Shown here one piece after another: positions 1-8,588 of a stretch of 64,000 nt of DNA. Positions within the stretch are counted from its first letter, which is position 1. The number at the start of each line of letters is the position of its first letter. The DNA comes from Actinoplanes sp. NBC_00393. Its GTDB lineage: Bacteria > Actinomycetota > Actinomycetes > Mycobacteriales > Micromonosporaceae. Location of the stretch: positions 3,128,501 to 3,192,500 of the forward strand of contig NZ_CP107942.1 of the NCBI RefSeq assembly GCF_036053395.1, read 5' to 3'. Made by a program: the position numbers and the translations under genes. The notes below the pieces were generated by a model. That model saw only the letters and a list, made by a program, of their open reading frames with translations. It was not told the origin of the DNA and did no database searches.

Positions 1-1280
1 GCCAGGCCGGGCACGTCACCCCAGTCCCATCGATAGAGATCGGCGGTACGCTCCGCGGGATAGCCGGCGTGCCCGAGCCGCTGCATGAGCGTGTTCTGCG
101 ACTCCCGCGCGGACGGTTCGGCGTACCGGCGGTTGAGGTAGAACGGGAAGCTCGGCGACAGCAGCACCGACGCGCCGGCGGCGATCGCCCGCGGCAGGTC
201 CTGCGGGGCTTCGGCGAAGGTCGCGGCCAGCACGTCCCGGTAGGGCGCGTACTCCGGTGGCAGCTGATCGAGCAGGTCCGGCCCGGGCGCGTCCCGCGGC
301 GAGATCCACTGTTGCAGCACGTCACCGCCGGTAAAGGCGCCCGCCCGGGAGGCTTCCTGCCAGGCCACCGGCCGTTTGCCGTGCGCGCGGACCCGCTGGT
401 GCAGCAGCCGCACGAACGCCGCGTACTCCCCCGGGTCCATGCCGAACGCCTCGTCGCCGCCGACGTGCACATAGGGCGTGTCGACCAGGCCGCAGAGCTG
501 ATCCACGGCCTCGTGGGCGAACCGGACGGCGGCGTCCACGCCGGGCCGCAGGTGGCCGAGGCCCGGCAGCGCGGGCGTCTGGTCGCCGTTCATTTCGGGG
601 TACGCGCTGAGCGCCGCCTGCACGTGCCCGGGCATGTCGAACTCGGGGACGATCGTCACGTGCCGCCGCCGCGCGTAGGCGACCAGGTGCGCGAAGTCCG
701 CGACGCGGTAGCTGCCGGTCGTCGCCGGGGTGAGTTCCGGCCGGCCCGGCATCTGCAGCCGCCACGCCTGGTTGTCGGTCAGGTGCAGGTGCAGCACGTT
801 CAACCGGTACCAGGCGAGCAGGTCGATCACCGACTCCAGCTCGGCGACGGTCAGGAAGTGCCGGGCCACGTCGAGGGTGAGCCCGCGCCAGCGCAGCGCC
901 GGGGCGTCGGTGGCCGTGCTGAGCAGCAGCCCGGCCGGCCCGATGGCCTGAAGGATCACGGTCAGGGCCCGGAACGCGCCGGCCTCGGTGGCGGCCCGGA
1001 CCGTCCGCCGGTCGATGCGGTACGACTCGTCGCCGCTGCCCGGGTCCAACCCGGCCGGTGCGGCGCCGTCCGGCCACCACGACGGGTCGATGTCGACGAT
1101 CACATCGGCGTCGGCCGGGCCGGCCGGTAGGACCTCGACGCCGGCGCACCGGGCGGCGAGTTCGGCCACCGCGTCGACCAGCGAGGACGGTCCGCTGACG
1201 CGCAGCGCGCCGCCGTCGAGGTGCCGGGCGGATCCGGTCCAGGTGAGGTGCCGGGGTGCGGGCACGACGGGCGGGTTCAC
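1..1280 (-). CDS. GH20 beta-N-acetylhexosaminidase (C-terminus beyond window)
   Basis: About 426 codons are present; the 3' end lies outside the window. The protein has an N-terminal GH20b-like domain followed by the GH20 barrel. The family signature HVGGDE is visible, with the catalytic pair Asp276-Glu277, preceded by the substrate-side motif LHLTDNQ. Members of GH20 release terminal GlcNAc or GalNAc from chito-oligosaccharides and glycans. No signal peptide is seen, so it probably acts in the cytosol on imported sugars. The GTG start (1280-1278) overlaps the stop of the upstream ABC ATPase by 4 bp (GTGA), making it the last visible gene of the importer operon and suggesting that the transporter carries hexosamine-containing oligosaccharides. 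Family is near certain; exact substrate is inference. Confidence 0.9.
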   Translation of the reverse strand, partial: MNPPVVPAPRHLTWTGSARHLDGGALRVSGPSSLVDAVAELAARCAGVEVLPAGPADADVIVDIDPSWWPDGAAPAGLDPGSGDESYRIDRRTVRAATEAGAFRALTVILQAIGPAGLLLSTATDAPALRWRGLTLDVARHFLTVAELESVIDLLAWYRLNVLHLHLTDNQAWRLQMPGRPELTPATTGSYRVADFAHLVAYARRRHVTIVPEFDMPGHVQAALSAYPEMNGDQTPALPGLGHLRPGVDAAVRFAHEAVDQLCGLVDTPYVHVGGDEAFGMDPGEYAAFVRLLHQRVRAHGKRPVAWQEASRAGAFTGGDVLQQWISPRDAPGPDLLDQLPPEYAPYRDVLAATFAEAPQDLPRAIAAGASVLLSPSFPFYLNRRYAEPSARESQNTLMQRLGHAGYPAERTADLYRWDWGDVPGL

Positions 1281-2116
1281 GACCGCTCCCCGGCGAACTC
1301 GCGCTCGTACGCCTCCCGGCGCAGCCGCTGCCGGGCCGGGTCGGCGACCGGCGCGGACAGCAGCAACCGCCGGGTGTACGGGTGCTGTGGCGCGGCGGTG
1401 ACCTGCTCGGCCGTACCGGATTCGACGATCTCGCCGTGCCGGATCACCGAGACCACGTGGCTGATGTGCCGCACGACCGCCAGGTCGTGCGAGATGAACA
1501 GGTACGCCACGCCGGTGTCGCGCTGGATCTGTTGCAGCAGGTCCAGGACGGTTCGCTGGGTGGTCAGGTCGAGCGCGGACACCGGCTCGTCGCAGACGAT
1601 CAGCCGCGGTTCGATGGCCAGGGCACGGGCGATGGCGATGCGCTGGCGCTGCCCGCCGGAGAACTCGCGGGGCAGGCGGCGCATGGCGTCGGCCGGCAAC
1701 CCGACCCGGTCGAGCAGCCCGGCGACCCGGTCGCGTGCCTCGCGGGGCCGCAGTCCCTGCCCGTAGAGCGGTTCGGCGAGGGTGTCGCCGACCGGCCGGG
1801 ACGGGTTCAGCGACGTGTACGGGTCCTGGAAGATCACCTGCAGGTCCCGGCTGAGGGCACGCCGTCCCCGCCCGGTCAGGCCGTGAACGGGAACCCCGTC
1901 GAGGTGGATGCTCCCGCCAGCCACCGGGACGAGCCCGAGCACGGCCCGCCCGATGGTGGTCTTGCCGGAGCCGGACTCGCCGACCAGCCCGTGGGTCTGC
2001 CCGGCCTCGACGGTCAGGTCGATGCCGCGCAGCACGTCGGTGGGTGCGGCCCGCCAGCCCTTGCCGGGGAAGCTCACCCGCAGCCCGTCGAGGCGCAGCA
2101 GCGCTGAGGTGGTCAT
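1277..2116 (-). CDS. Opp/Dpp-family ABC transporter ATPase (DppF/OppF-like)
   Basis: This 279-aa protein is a single ATPase domain with Walker [10 protein letters not shown], signature FSGGQRQRIA, Walker B LIVCDEP and the H-loop histidine in LFISHDL. The C-terminal PQHPYTRRLL segment is the oligopeptide/dipeptide-specific tail (oligo_HPY) of the OppD/OppF group. The ATG start (2116-2114) overlaps the stop of the permease-ATPase fusion by 4 bp. It pairs with the ATPase half of that fusion to power import. The glycosidases on both sides suggest an oligosaccharide rather than a peptide substrate. Confidence 0.92.
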   Translation of the reverse strand: MTTSALLRLDGLRVSFPGKGWRAAPTDVLRGIDLTVEAGQTHGLVGESGSGKTTIGRAVLGLVPVAGGSIHLDGVPVHGLTGRGRRALSRDLQVIFQDPYTSLNPSRPVGDTLAEPLYGQGLRPREARDRVAGLLDRVGLPADAMRRLPREFSGGQRQRIAIARALAIEPRLIVCDEPVSALDLTTQRTVLDLLQQIQRDTGVAYLFISHDLAVVRHISHVVSVIRHGEIVESGTAEQVTAAPQHPYTRRLLLSAPVADPARQRLRREAYEREFAGERS

Positions 2117-3798
2117 CGTGTCTCCATCAGGGGCAGTTCGTCGAGGACGGCGTCGACCAGCGCGCGGGTGTAGTCGTGCTGCGGGTCGCCGAGCACGTCG
2201 GCGACCGGGCCGGTCTCGACGATGCGGCCCGCGCGCATCACGGCGACGGTGTCGCACAGGTCGGCGACGACGCCGAGGTTGTGGGTGACCAGCAGGACGC
2301 CGAGGCCGTGTTCGCGTTGCAGCCGGCGCAGCAGGGCCAGGATCTCGGCCTGCACGGTGACGTCGAGGGCGGTGGTGGGTTCGTCGGCGATCAGCAGTTG
2401 CGGGTCGCCGGCCATGGCGGCGGCGATCAGGACCCGCTGGGCCATGCCGCCGGAGATCTGGTGCGAGTAGCTCTTCAGCACCCGCTGCGGGTCGCGGATC
2501 TCGACGGCGGTCAGCAGCTCGGCGGCCCGCTGCCGGGCGGCGCTGCGGGACAGTCCGGCGGCGCGGAGAGGTTCGATCAGCTGGGAGCCGATGGTGAACG
2601 ACGGGTCCAGGTTGCTCATCGGTTCCTGCGGCACGTAGGAGACGACCTTCGAGCGCAGTCGCCGCCAGTCGCGGGCGCCGAGGCCGACGATCTCCTGACC
2701 GTTGATGGTGATGCTGCCGCCGCTGACCCGGCCGCCCTCGGGCAGGATGCCGAGCATCGAGAACGCGGTCTGGGTCTTGCCGGAGCCGGACTCGCCGACC
2801 AGGCCGACGATCCGGCCGGGTTCGACGTCGAGGTCGATGTCGTGGACGACCTCGCGTTCGGTGCCGTCGGGCAGCCGGTAGGCGACGGACAGGGAACGCA
2901 CCGACAGCAGGGCGGCGCGGGCCGGTTTCCCGTCGAGCGCCGCGGGGCGTACCGCGGCCGCCTTGCGCCGGATCGGGGCGGGGTCGCCGGCCCGGTCCTC
3001 GAGGGCGTCGCGCAGGGCGGCGGCGAGCAGGACCAGGGCGGCGCTGGTCAGGCCCAGGGCCAGGCCGGGCCAGAGCATCAGGCGCGGGGCGCGCTGCACG
3101 TACTGGAAGCCCTCGTTGAGCATCGCACCCCAGGTGGGCAGGCTGCCGCTGGACCCGACGCCGATGAACTCCAGGCCGGCCTGCAGGCCGAGGGCGACAC
3201 CGGCGACCAGGGCCAGCTGGATGATGATCGGGGCGCGGACGACGATCAGCACGTGCCGGGTGATGATCCGCCACGGGGGCAGGCCGGCGACCCGGGCGGC
3301 GTCGAGGTAGAGCTCGCCGCGCACGTTGACGACGATGCCGCGGACCAGGCGGAAGAAGCTCGGCGCGGCCAGCACCCCCAGGATGATCATCAGGGCCCAG
3401 ACGGTGGGGCCGAGCACGGCGCGCGAGGCCAGCAGCACGATCATCGCGGGCAGGGCCATGACGAGGTTGACGATCCAGCCGGCGACGGCGTCGAACCTGC
3501 GTCCGGCGTACCCCGCGATCAGACCGGTGGGAATGCCCAGCGCGACCGCCACTGCCAGCGCGAGCAGCGCACCGCCCAGGGTGTTGCGGGCGCCGTGCAG
3601 CAGCCGGCTGTAGATGTCGCGGCCGGCCGAGTCGAAACCGAGCGGATGGCCGTCGGTGGGCGCGCCGAAGGCGTCGCGCAGCGCGGCCGCGTCCGGGCGA
3701 GCGTCGGTGAGCAGCGGCGCGAAGAGCGCGGCGCCGACCACCACCAGCAGGATCAGGGCCGACAGTACGCCGAGCGGGTTGCGCAGGAATCGCCTCAC
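2113..3798 (-). CDS. Fused permease-ATPase of Opp/Dpp ABC transporter (DppC-DppD)
   Basis: This 561-aa protein joins two components usually encoded separately. Residues about 1-270 are a DppC-type inner-membrane permease with an N-terminal anchor helix, several membrane segments and an EAA-like loop ([13 protein letters not shown]). Residues about 295-561 are a DppD-type ATPase with Walker [10 protein letters not shown], signature ISGGMAQRV, Walker B LLIADEP and an HDYTRALV tail. Such fusions are known in actinobacteria. Both ends overlap neighbours by 4 bp (ATGA), so dppB, this gene, dppF and the GH20 gene are translationally coupled. Covalent fusion fixes the permease:ATPase pairing. Confidence 0.93.
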   Translation of the reverse strand: MRRFLRNPLGVLSALILLVVVGAALFAPLLTDARPDAAALRDAFGAPTDGHPLGFDSAGRDIYSRLLHGARNTLGGALLALAVAVALGIPTGLIAGYAGRRFDAVAGWIVNLVMALPAMIVLLASRAVLGPTVWALMIILGVLAAPSFFRLVRGIVVNVRGELYLDAARVAGLPPWRIITRHVLIVVRAPIIIQLALVAGVALGLQAGLEFIGVGSSGSLPTWGAMLNEGFQYVQRAPRLMLWPGLALGLTSAALVLLAAALRDALEDRAGDPAPIRRKAAAVRPAALDGKPARAALLSVRSLSVAYRLPDGTEREVVHDIDLDVEPGRIVGLVGESGSGKTQTAFSMLGILPEGGRVSGGSITINGQEIVGLGARDWRRLRSKVVSYVPQEPMSNLDPSFTIGSQLIEPLRAAGLSRSAARQRAAELLTAVEIRDPQRVLKSYSHQISGGMAQRVLIAAAMAGDPQLLIADEPTTALDVTVQAEILALLRRLQREHGLGVLLVTHNLGVVADLCDTVAVMRAGRIVETGPVADVLGDPQHDYTRALVDAVLDELPLMETR

Positions 3799-4736
3799 GC
3801 GCGCCTCGCTTTCGGGTTGAGCACGCCGATGGCGACGTCGACGGCGAGGTTGATCAGGACGACGCCGACGACCGTCACCATGAGCAGACCCATGATCACC
3901 GGGATGTCGCCGCGGGTGGTGTAGGTGACGGCCATGCTGCCCAGGCCGGGCAGGCCGAAGATCTGCTCGACCAGGACGGCGCCGCCGAGCAGGCCGACGA
4001 ACTGCATGCCGAGCACGGTCAGCGCGGGCGCGGAGGCGTTGCGCAGCACGTGCTTGAACAGGATGCTGCGGGTGGACAGGCCCCGCGAGCGCAGGGTTCG
4101 CACGTAGTCCTGGCGCAGCACCTCGATGACCGCGGAGCGGACCTGCTGGCTGGTGCCGGCGACCGCGCCGATGGACAGCGCCACGATCGGCAGGGTGATC
4201 GTGGACAGCCAGCCGCCGACCGAGTCGGTGATCGGGATGTAGCCGATGGCCGGGAACCAGCCGAGGCGTACCGCGAACACCAGCACGATGACCAGGGTGA
4301 CCAGGAAGCCGGGCAGGGCGTACCCGGCGACGGCGAGGATCTGCACGAACCGGTCGGCGGCGCCGCGGCGCACCCCGGCCCAGATGCCGAGGCCGAACGC
4401 GACGATCGCGGTGAGCAGGGTGACGCCGAGCATCAGGCTGAGCGTGACCGGCAGCCGGCCGGCGATGGCGGTGCCGACGTTCTCGCTGGTGAACCAGGAC
4501 TGGCCGAGGTCGCCGCGGACCGCGTGGGAGAGCCAGTCGGCGTACTGGACCAGCACCGGGCGGTCGACGCCGAGCGCAGCGTTGGTGGCGTCGATGATCT
4601 CGGCCGGGGCGTCCGGGCCGAGCAGGCTGCGGGCCACGTCGTTGTCCGGCAGGGACAGCAGCAGGAAGGTCACGAAGGAGATGACGAGCACGAGCAGCAG
4701 GCCCGCGCCGGTTCGTCGCAGTACGAATCCGAGCAC
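3795..4736 (-). CDS. Opp/Dpp-family ABC transporter permease (DppB/OppB-like)
   Basis: This 313-aa integral membrane protein begins with the typical N-terminal helix (LGFVLRRTGAGLLLVLVIS), has a long periplasmic loop, then the BPD_transp_1 core with five further membrane helices and the ATPase-docking motif DYVRTLRSRGLS. Length and layout match DppB/OppB. It follows the binding-protein gene after 63 bp that hold a strong hairpin (4763-4794) and overlaps the next gene by 4 bp. With the fused DppC domain it forms the translocation pore. Confidence 0.93.
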   Translation of the reverse strand: MLGFVLRRTGAGLLLVLVISFVTFLLLSLPDNDVARSLLGPDAPAEIIDATNAALGVDRPVLVQYADWLSHAVRGDLGQSWFTSENVGTAIAGRLPVTLSLMLGVTLLTAIVAFGLGIWAGVRRGAADRFVQILAVAGYALPGFLVTLVIVLVFAVRLGWFPAIGYIPITDSVGGWLSTITLPIVALSIGAVAGTSQQVRSAVIEVLRQDYVRTLRSRGLSTRSILFKHVLRNASAPALTVLGMQFVGLLGGAVLVEQIFGLPGLGSMAVTYTTRGDIPVIMGLLMVTVVGVVLINLAVDVAIGVLNPKARRA

Positions 4737-4762
4737 GCCGGATCTTCCTCTCGGGGTGCGGT

Positions 4763-4794
4763 GCCGCCCGGCGCTGTCACCGGCGCCGGGCGGC
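4763..4794 (-). promoter_or_regulatory. Intercistronic hairpin between binding-protein and permease genes
   Basis: Perfect 12-bp GC-only inverted repeat: arms 4763-4774 (GCCGCCCGGCGC) and 4783-4794, with an 8-nt loop. It lies between the binding-protein stop (4800) and the permease start (4736). Hairpins in this position in ABC operons commonly protect or partly terminate transcripts so that binding protein exceeds membrane components. No U-tract follows, so stabiliser/attenuator fits better than full terminator. Confidence 0.7.
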
Positions 4795-4799
4795 GTTGC

Positions 4800-6335
4800 T
4801 CAGGCGGCGGGCTGGTAGTTGTACAGGGCGGGGACGGCGAGACCGGCCTGCGGGACCGCGGTGATGGTCGGCACGGTGACGTGCAGGTACTGCATCCGGT
4901 ACAGCGGCACGTACCAGGCCTGCTCGACGATGTGCCGGTTGAGCTGCTGGGCGTACTGGGCGGCCTGCGCCGGCTCGGCCGTACGGATCTTGCCGGTCAG
5001 GTCCTGGATCGTGGCGTCGGTGTCGCCGAACGGGTTGGCGATCGTCTTGGGCAGGATGTTCGCGCTGACCGTGGCCCAGTCCTTGGCGGGCTGGCCGCCG
5101 TTCATGACCACGCCGGGGTACTGGAACTCGCGGAACGTCCTGGTCAGGAACGAGACCCGGTCCAGGTCGTCCCATGTCAGGGTGATGCCGACGGCGGCCA
5201 GGTCGGACTTGAGCGCCTCGGCGAGCGAGTCCGGGACCAGGGCGGCCAGCCGGGGCAGGGTCAGCGCGAAGCCGTCGGGGTAGCCGGCCTCGGCGAGCAG
5301 GGCTTTCGCCTTCGCCGGATCGTGCGAGTAGTACGTGTCGAGTTCGCTCGCGTATCCCTCGGTCCCGGTGCCCCAGATCTGGCTGGTCGCGGTGCCGCGG
5401 CCCTGCTGGATCTGCCCGACCAGCACGTCCCGGTCGATCGCGTAGTTGATCGCCTGCCGGACCCGGGCGTCACCGAGCGCGGGCACCTTGGCGCCCTTGC
5501 GGTCGAAGATGTTGAGCAGCTTGAGGTCGATCTCCTGCGTGCTGGTGGTGAACTGCTCGCCGCTGGTGGCGGCGATCTGCTGGTCGACGCTCTGCAGCAC
5601 GGCGGCGCGGATCTGGTTGGTCTTGAGGCCGTTGACGATCGCGTTCTCGTTGTCGAAGGCGTAGAAGGTCACCGACGCGAACGGCGGCTGCTCACCCCAG
5701 TACTTCTCCTTGCGCTCGAACTTCCAGACCGTGCCGGCCATGGTGGCGTCCGCGACCAGCCGGTACGGCCCGGTGCCGTCCGGGACGGTGGCGAACGGCT
5801 TGTCCTGACCGAACTTGGCCGGGTTCGCGATGAACCCGTACGCGTCGGACAGGCTGTCGAGCAGCGCCGGGTCCGGCCCGTTCAGGGTGATCACGACCGT
5901 CTTCGGGCCGGTGACCTCGACCGCCTTGGTGCTCAGCGCCTGCGCGTTCTCGGCGGCGCCGGCGGCCCGGAACCGGTCCAGGTTCGCCTTGACCGCCTTC
6001 GCGTCGACCGGAGTGCCGTCGTCGAAGGTCACGCCGTCACGGATGGTGAGCGTCAAAGAAGTACCGGCGGTGTCGTAGTTCCACTCGCTGGCCAGCATCG
6101 GCGTGAGCTTGCCGTCCGGCTCCCGCTTGATCAGCGTGTCGTAGACGGCCTGGTAGTACGGGATCGTCCCGCCGCCCGAGTCGACCGGGTCCATGCTGCG
6201 GGCCGGGGTCATCGTGCCGATCGTCAAAGTCTTCAGCTTCTCGCCGGCGGAGTCGGCGTCAGCGGTACAGGCGCTCAGGGCGAGGAGCGCGCCGAGCGCG
6301 AGCACACCGGTGGCGGTGCGCAGAGTCCGTTTCAT
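4800..6335 (-). CDS. Extracellular solute-binding lipoprotein, family 5 (Opp/Dpp type)
   Basis: This 511-aa protein starts MKRTLRTATGV, followed by a hydrophobic stretch and the lipobox LSAC (SBP family 5). The body has typical SBP_bac_5 features such as an N-terminal PARSMDPVDSGGG segment and RQAINYAIDRD in the middle. It is membrane-tethered outside the cell and captures substrate for the permease genes downstream. In-frame codons continue upstream to 6620, but the signal peptide fixes the start at 6335. The operator-like palindrome lies 69 bp upstream. Family 5 proteins bind peptides, nickel or oligosaccharides; the GH20, GH3 and GH1 neighbours favour oligosaccharides. Confidence 0.93.
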   Translation of the reverse strand: MKRTLRTATGVLALGALLALSACTADADSAGEKLKTLTIGTMTPARSMDPVDSGGGTIPYYQAVYDTLIKREPDGKLTPMLASEWNYDTAGTSLTLTIRDGVTFDDGTPVDAKAVKANLDRFRAAGAAENAQALSTKAVEVTGPKTVVITLNGPDPALLDSLSDAYGFIANPAKFGQDKPFATVPDGTGPYRLVADATMAGTVWKFERKEKYWGEQPPFASVTFYAFDNENAIVNGLKTNQIRAAVLQSVDQQIAATSGEQFTTSTQEIDLKLLNIFDRKGAKVPALGDARVRQAINYAIDRDVLVGQIQQGRGTATSQIWGTGTEGYASELDTYYSHDPAKAKALLAEAGYPDGFALTLPRLAALVPDSLAEALKSDLAAVGITLTWDDLDRVSFLTRTFREFQYPGVVMNGGQPAKDWATVSANILPKTIANPFGDTDATIQDLTGKIRTAEPAQAAQYAQQLNRHIVEQAWYVPLYRMQYLHVTVPTITAVPQAGLAVPALYNYQPAA

Positions 6336-6403
6336 GGACGAACACCTCGTGGTCAAAAGGGGGATGCACGGCGGCGATCCGCGGTGCGGGACCGAGCATA
6401 GCG

Positions 6404-6429
6404 AAAAATCTACCACGTGGTAGATTTTT
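6404..6429. promoter_or_regulatory. Perfect 26-bp palindrome, probable shared operator
   Basis: Two 13-bp arms, AAAAATCTACCAC (6404-6416) and its exact reverse complement (6417-6429), meet without a spacer. It sits in the 133-bp gap between the divergent binding-protein gene (start 6335) and the GH3 gene (start 6469) and is far more AT-rich than its surroundings. The central CG and full dyad symmetry resemble operators of dimeric sugar regulators (LacI type), but no regulator gene lies next to it. It probably coordinates the importer operon and the glycosidase operon. Confidence 0.75.
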
Positions 6430-6468
6430 GTTCCCGCTCGTTGTTCTCCCTGTTCAGAAGGGGTTCGC

Positions 6469-8577
6469 ATGACCGATCGCCGCGCTTCTCTCACCTCCGG
6501 CAGCGACACCTGGCACACCACCGGCGACGGCGACGAGCTGCCCGCGCTGACCCTCGCCGACGGTCCGCACGGCGTGCGCCGCCCCCGGTCCAGCGGCGAG
6601 CTCGGCATCGGCGACAGCATCCCGGCGACGTGCTACCCGCCCGCGGTCGCGCTCGGCTCGACCTGGAACCCGGACCTGGTGCGCCGGGTCGGCCGGGCGC
6701 TCGGTGCCGAGGCCCGCGCACTCGGTGTGGACGTGCTGCTCGGGCCGGGCATGAACATCAAGCGGTCGCCGCTGGGCGGGCGCAACTTCGAGTACTTCGC
6801 CGAGGACCCGCACCTCACCGGGGTGCTGGCGGCGGCGATGGTGGACGGCATCCAGTCTGCCGGGGTGGGCGCCTGCGTGAAGCATTTCGCCGTGAACAAC
6901 CAGGAGACCGACCGGATGCGGGTCAGCGCTGTCGTGGACGAGCGGGCGCTGCGGGAGGTGTATCTGGCCGGGTTCGAGCATGTCGTGCGTACCGCCCGGC
7001 CGTGGGCGCTGATGAGCGCCTACAACCGGGTCAACGGGGTGCCGGCCAGCGAGAACCGGTGGCTGCTGACCGACCTGCTGCGCGGCGAGTGGGGCTTCGA
7101 CGGGGTGGTCGTCTCCGACTGGGGCGCGGTCCGCGACCGGGTCGCTGCGGTGGCCGCGGGCTGCGACGTGGAGATGCCGCCGACCGGCACCGACCACCTG
7201 ATCGCCGGCGCGGTCCGCGACGGCACCCTCGACCCGGCCGTCCTCGACCAGGTCCGGGACCGGCTCGCCCTGCTGCACTCGCGCGTCTCCGGCTCCACTG
7301 AAGCAGACGGCGATGCACCGGCGAGACAGGCCGCGACCGAGGCGGCCGTGCTGCTCAAGAACGACGACGCGATCCTGCCGCTTCGACAGATCCGCCGCCT
7401 CGCGGTGATCGGCGAGTTCGCCCGCACCCCGCGCTACCAGGGCGGCGGCTCGTCACGGGTGGTGCCGACGTCGCTGTCCAACCTGCTGGACGCGCTGACC
7501 GCGCGGCTCGGCGACGCGGTGGTCTTCGGCCCTTCTGAGGCGGCCGGCGCGGACGCCGTGGTCGTGGTCCTCGGCCTCCCGGAAAGCGAGGAGTCGGAAG
7601 GTTTCGACCGCACCACGATCGCGCTTCCCGAGGATCAGTTGCAGCTGCTCGCGCGCGTGGCCGAGGTCAACCCGAACATCGTGGTGGTGCTGGCCAACGG
7701 CGGTGTCGTGTCGGTCGCCGAGTGGCGCGACCAGGCCAAGGCGATCCTCGAGGGCTGGCTGCCCGGCCAGGCCGGCGGTGCAGCCCTCGCCGACCTGCTG
7801 CTCGGCGTCCACTCCCCCTCCGGGCGCCTCGCCGAGACCATTCCGCTGCGCCTCGAGGACCACCCCAGCCACCTGCACTTTCCCGGCCGCGACGGGCAGG
7901 TCGTGCACGGCGAGAGCATCTACGTCGGCTACCGGCACTTCGACACCCTCGACGTTCCGGTCGCCTACCCGTTCGGGCACGGCCTGACTTACACCACGTT
8001 CGAGTACTCCGGGCTGAGCATCACCGCGACCGGCGACGGGACCTGGGAGATCAGCTGCGACGTCACGAACACCGGCGAGCGGGCCGGGCAGGAGGTGGTC
8101 CAGCTCTACGTCGGCCTCGACGAGGCCGCGCCGACCCGGCCACGCAGCGTCCTGCGCGGCTTCCGGAAGATCACCATCGAGGCCGGGGAGACCAGGCCCG
8201 TCAGCCTCCCGCTCACCTCGCGAGATCTGGCCATCTGGGATGTACGCCACCAGCGCTGGAACGTCGACCCCGGCACCTATCTGATCCGGGTCGGGGCGTC
8301 GTCGCGCGACATCCGCCTCACCGGTGAACTCCGCAGCGACGGCGACGGGTTCGTGCCGCCGCTGACCGAGAGTTCCACCGTCGCCGAGTGGCGCACCCAC
8401 CCGGTCGGCGGCCCGCTGCTCGGTCAGGTGCTGCAGCAGGCCCGGGCCGGGCGGACCGCCGAGATCGCCCCCGAGCTGCTGCGCATGGTCGACGGGATGC
8501 CCCTGATCACCCTGTGCACCTTCGGTGTCGGCCTCACCCCCGACGTCATCGCCACCCTCGTCGACCAGACCCGTTAA
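6469..8577 (+). CDS. GH3 beta-glycosidase (beta-glucosidase-type)
   Basis: This 702-aa protein has the full GH3 layout: an N-terminal barrel (LADGPHGVR; KHFAVNNQET), the nucleophile motif VVSDWG with Asp217, the alpha/beta sandwich domain (about 280-480) and a C-terminal fibronectin-III-like domain (from about 540). There is no signal peptide, so it is predicted to be cytosolic and to act on imported oligosaccharides or glycosides. The GH1 gene follows after 11 bp, so the two probably form an operon reading away from the importer. Beta-glucosidase is the commonest activity of this subgroup, but xylosidase or other beta-glycosidase activity cannot be excluded. Confidence 0.93.
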   Translation: MTDRRASLTSGSDTWHTTGDGDELPALTLADGPHGVRRPRSSGELGIGDSIPATCYPPAVALGSTWNPDLVRRVGRALGAEARALGVDVLLGPGMNIKRSPLGGRNFEYFAEDPHLTGVLAAAMVDGIQSAGVGACVKHFAVNNQETDRMRVSAVVDERALREVYLAGFEHVVRTARPWALMSAYNRVNGVPASENRWLLTDLLRGEWGFDGVVVSDWGAVRDRVAAVAAGCDVEMPPTGTDHLIAGAVRDGTLDPAVLDQVRDRLALLHSRVSGSTEADGDAPARQAATEAAVLLKNDDAILPLRQIRRLAVIGEFARTPRYQGGGSSRVVPTSLSNLLDALTARLGDAVVFGPSEAAGADAVVVVLGLPESEESEGFDRTTIALPEDQLQLLARVAEVNPNIVVVLANGGVVSVAEWRDQAKAILEGWLPGQAGGAALADLLLGVHSPSGRLAETIPLRLEDHPSHLHFPGRDGQVVHGESIYVGYRHFDTLDVPVAYPFGHGLTYTTFEYSGLSITATGDGTWEISCDVTNTGERAGQEVVQLYVGLDEAAPTRPRSVLRGFRKITIEAGETRPVSLPLTSRDLAIWDVRHQRWNVDPGTYLIRVGASSRDIRLTGELRSDGDGFVPPLTESSTVAEWRTHPVGGPLLGQVLQQARAGRTAEIAPELLRMVDGMPLITLCTFGVGLTPDVIATLVDQTR

Positions 8578-8588
8578 AGGATCCCCCT

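Noticed and set aside
2044-3924. A 626-codon plus-strand open frame over the ABC genes
   Set aside because: Shadow of the permease-ATPase fusion; Gln/Asp/Gly-rich with no recognisable motif.
4050-6401. A 783-codon plus-strand open frame
   Set aside because: It covers the well-supported permease and binding-protein genes on the other strand and has low-complexity composition.
6404-6429. Palindrome as a bidirectional terminator
   Set aside because: The flanking genes diverge from it and it has no loop; an operator is the better reading.
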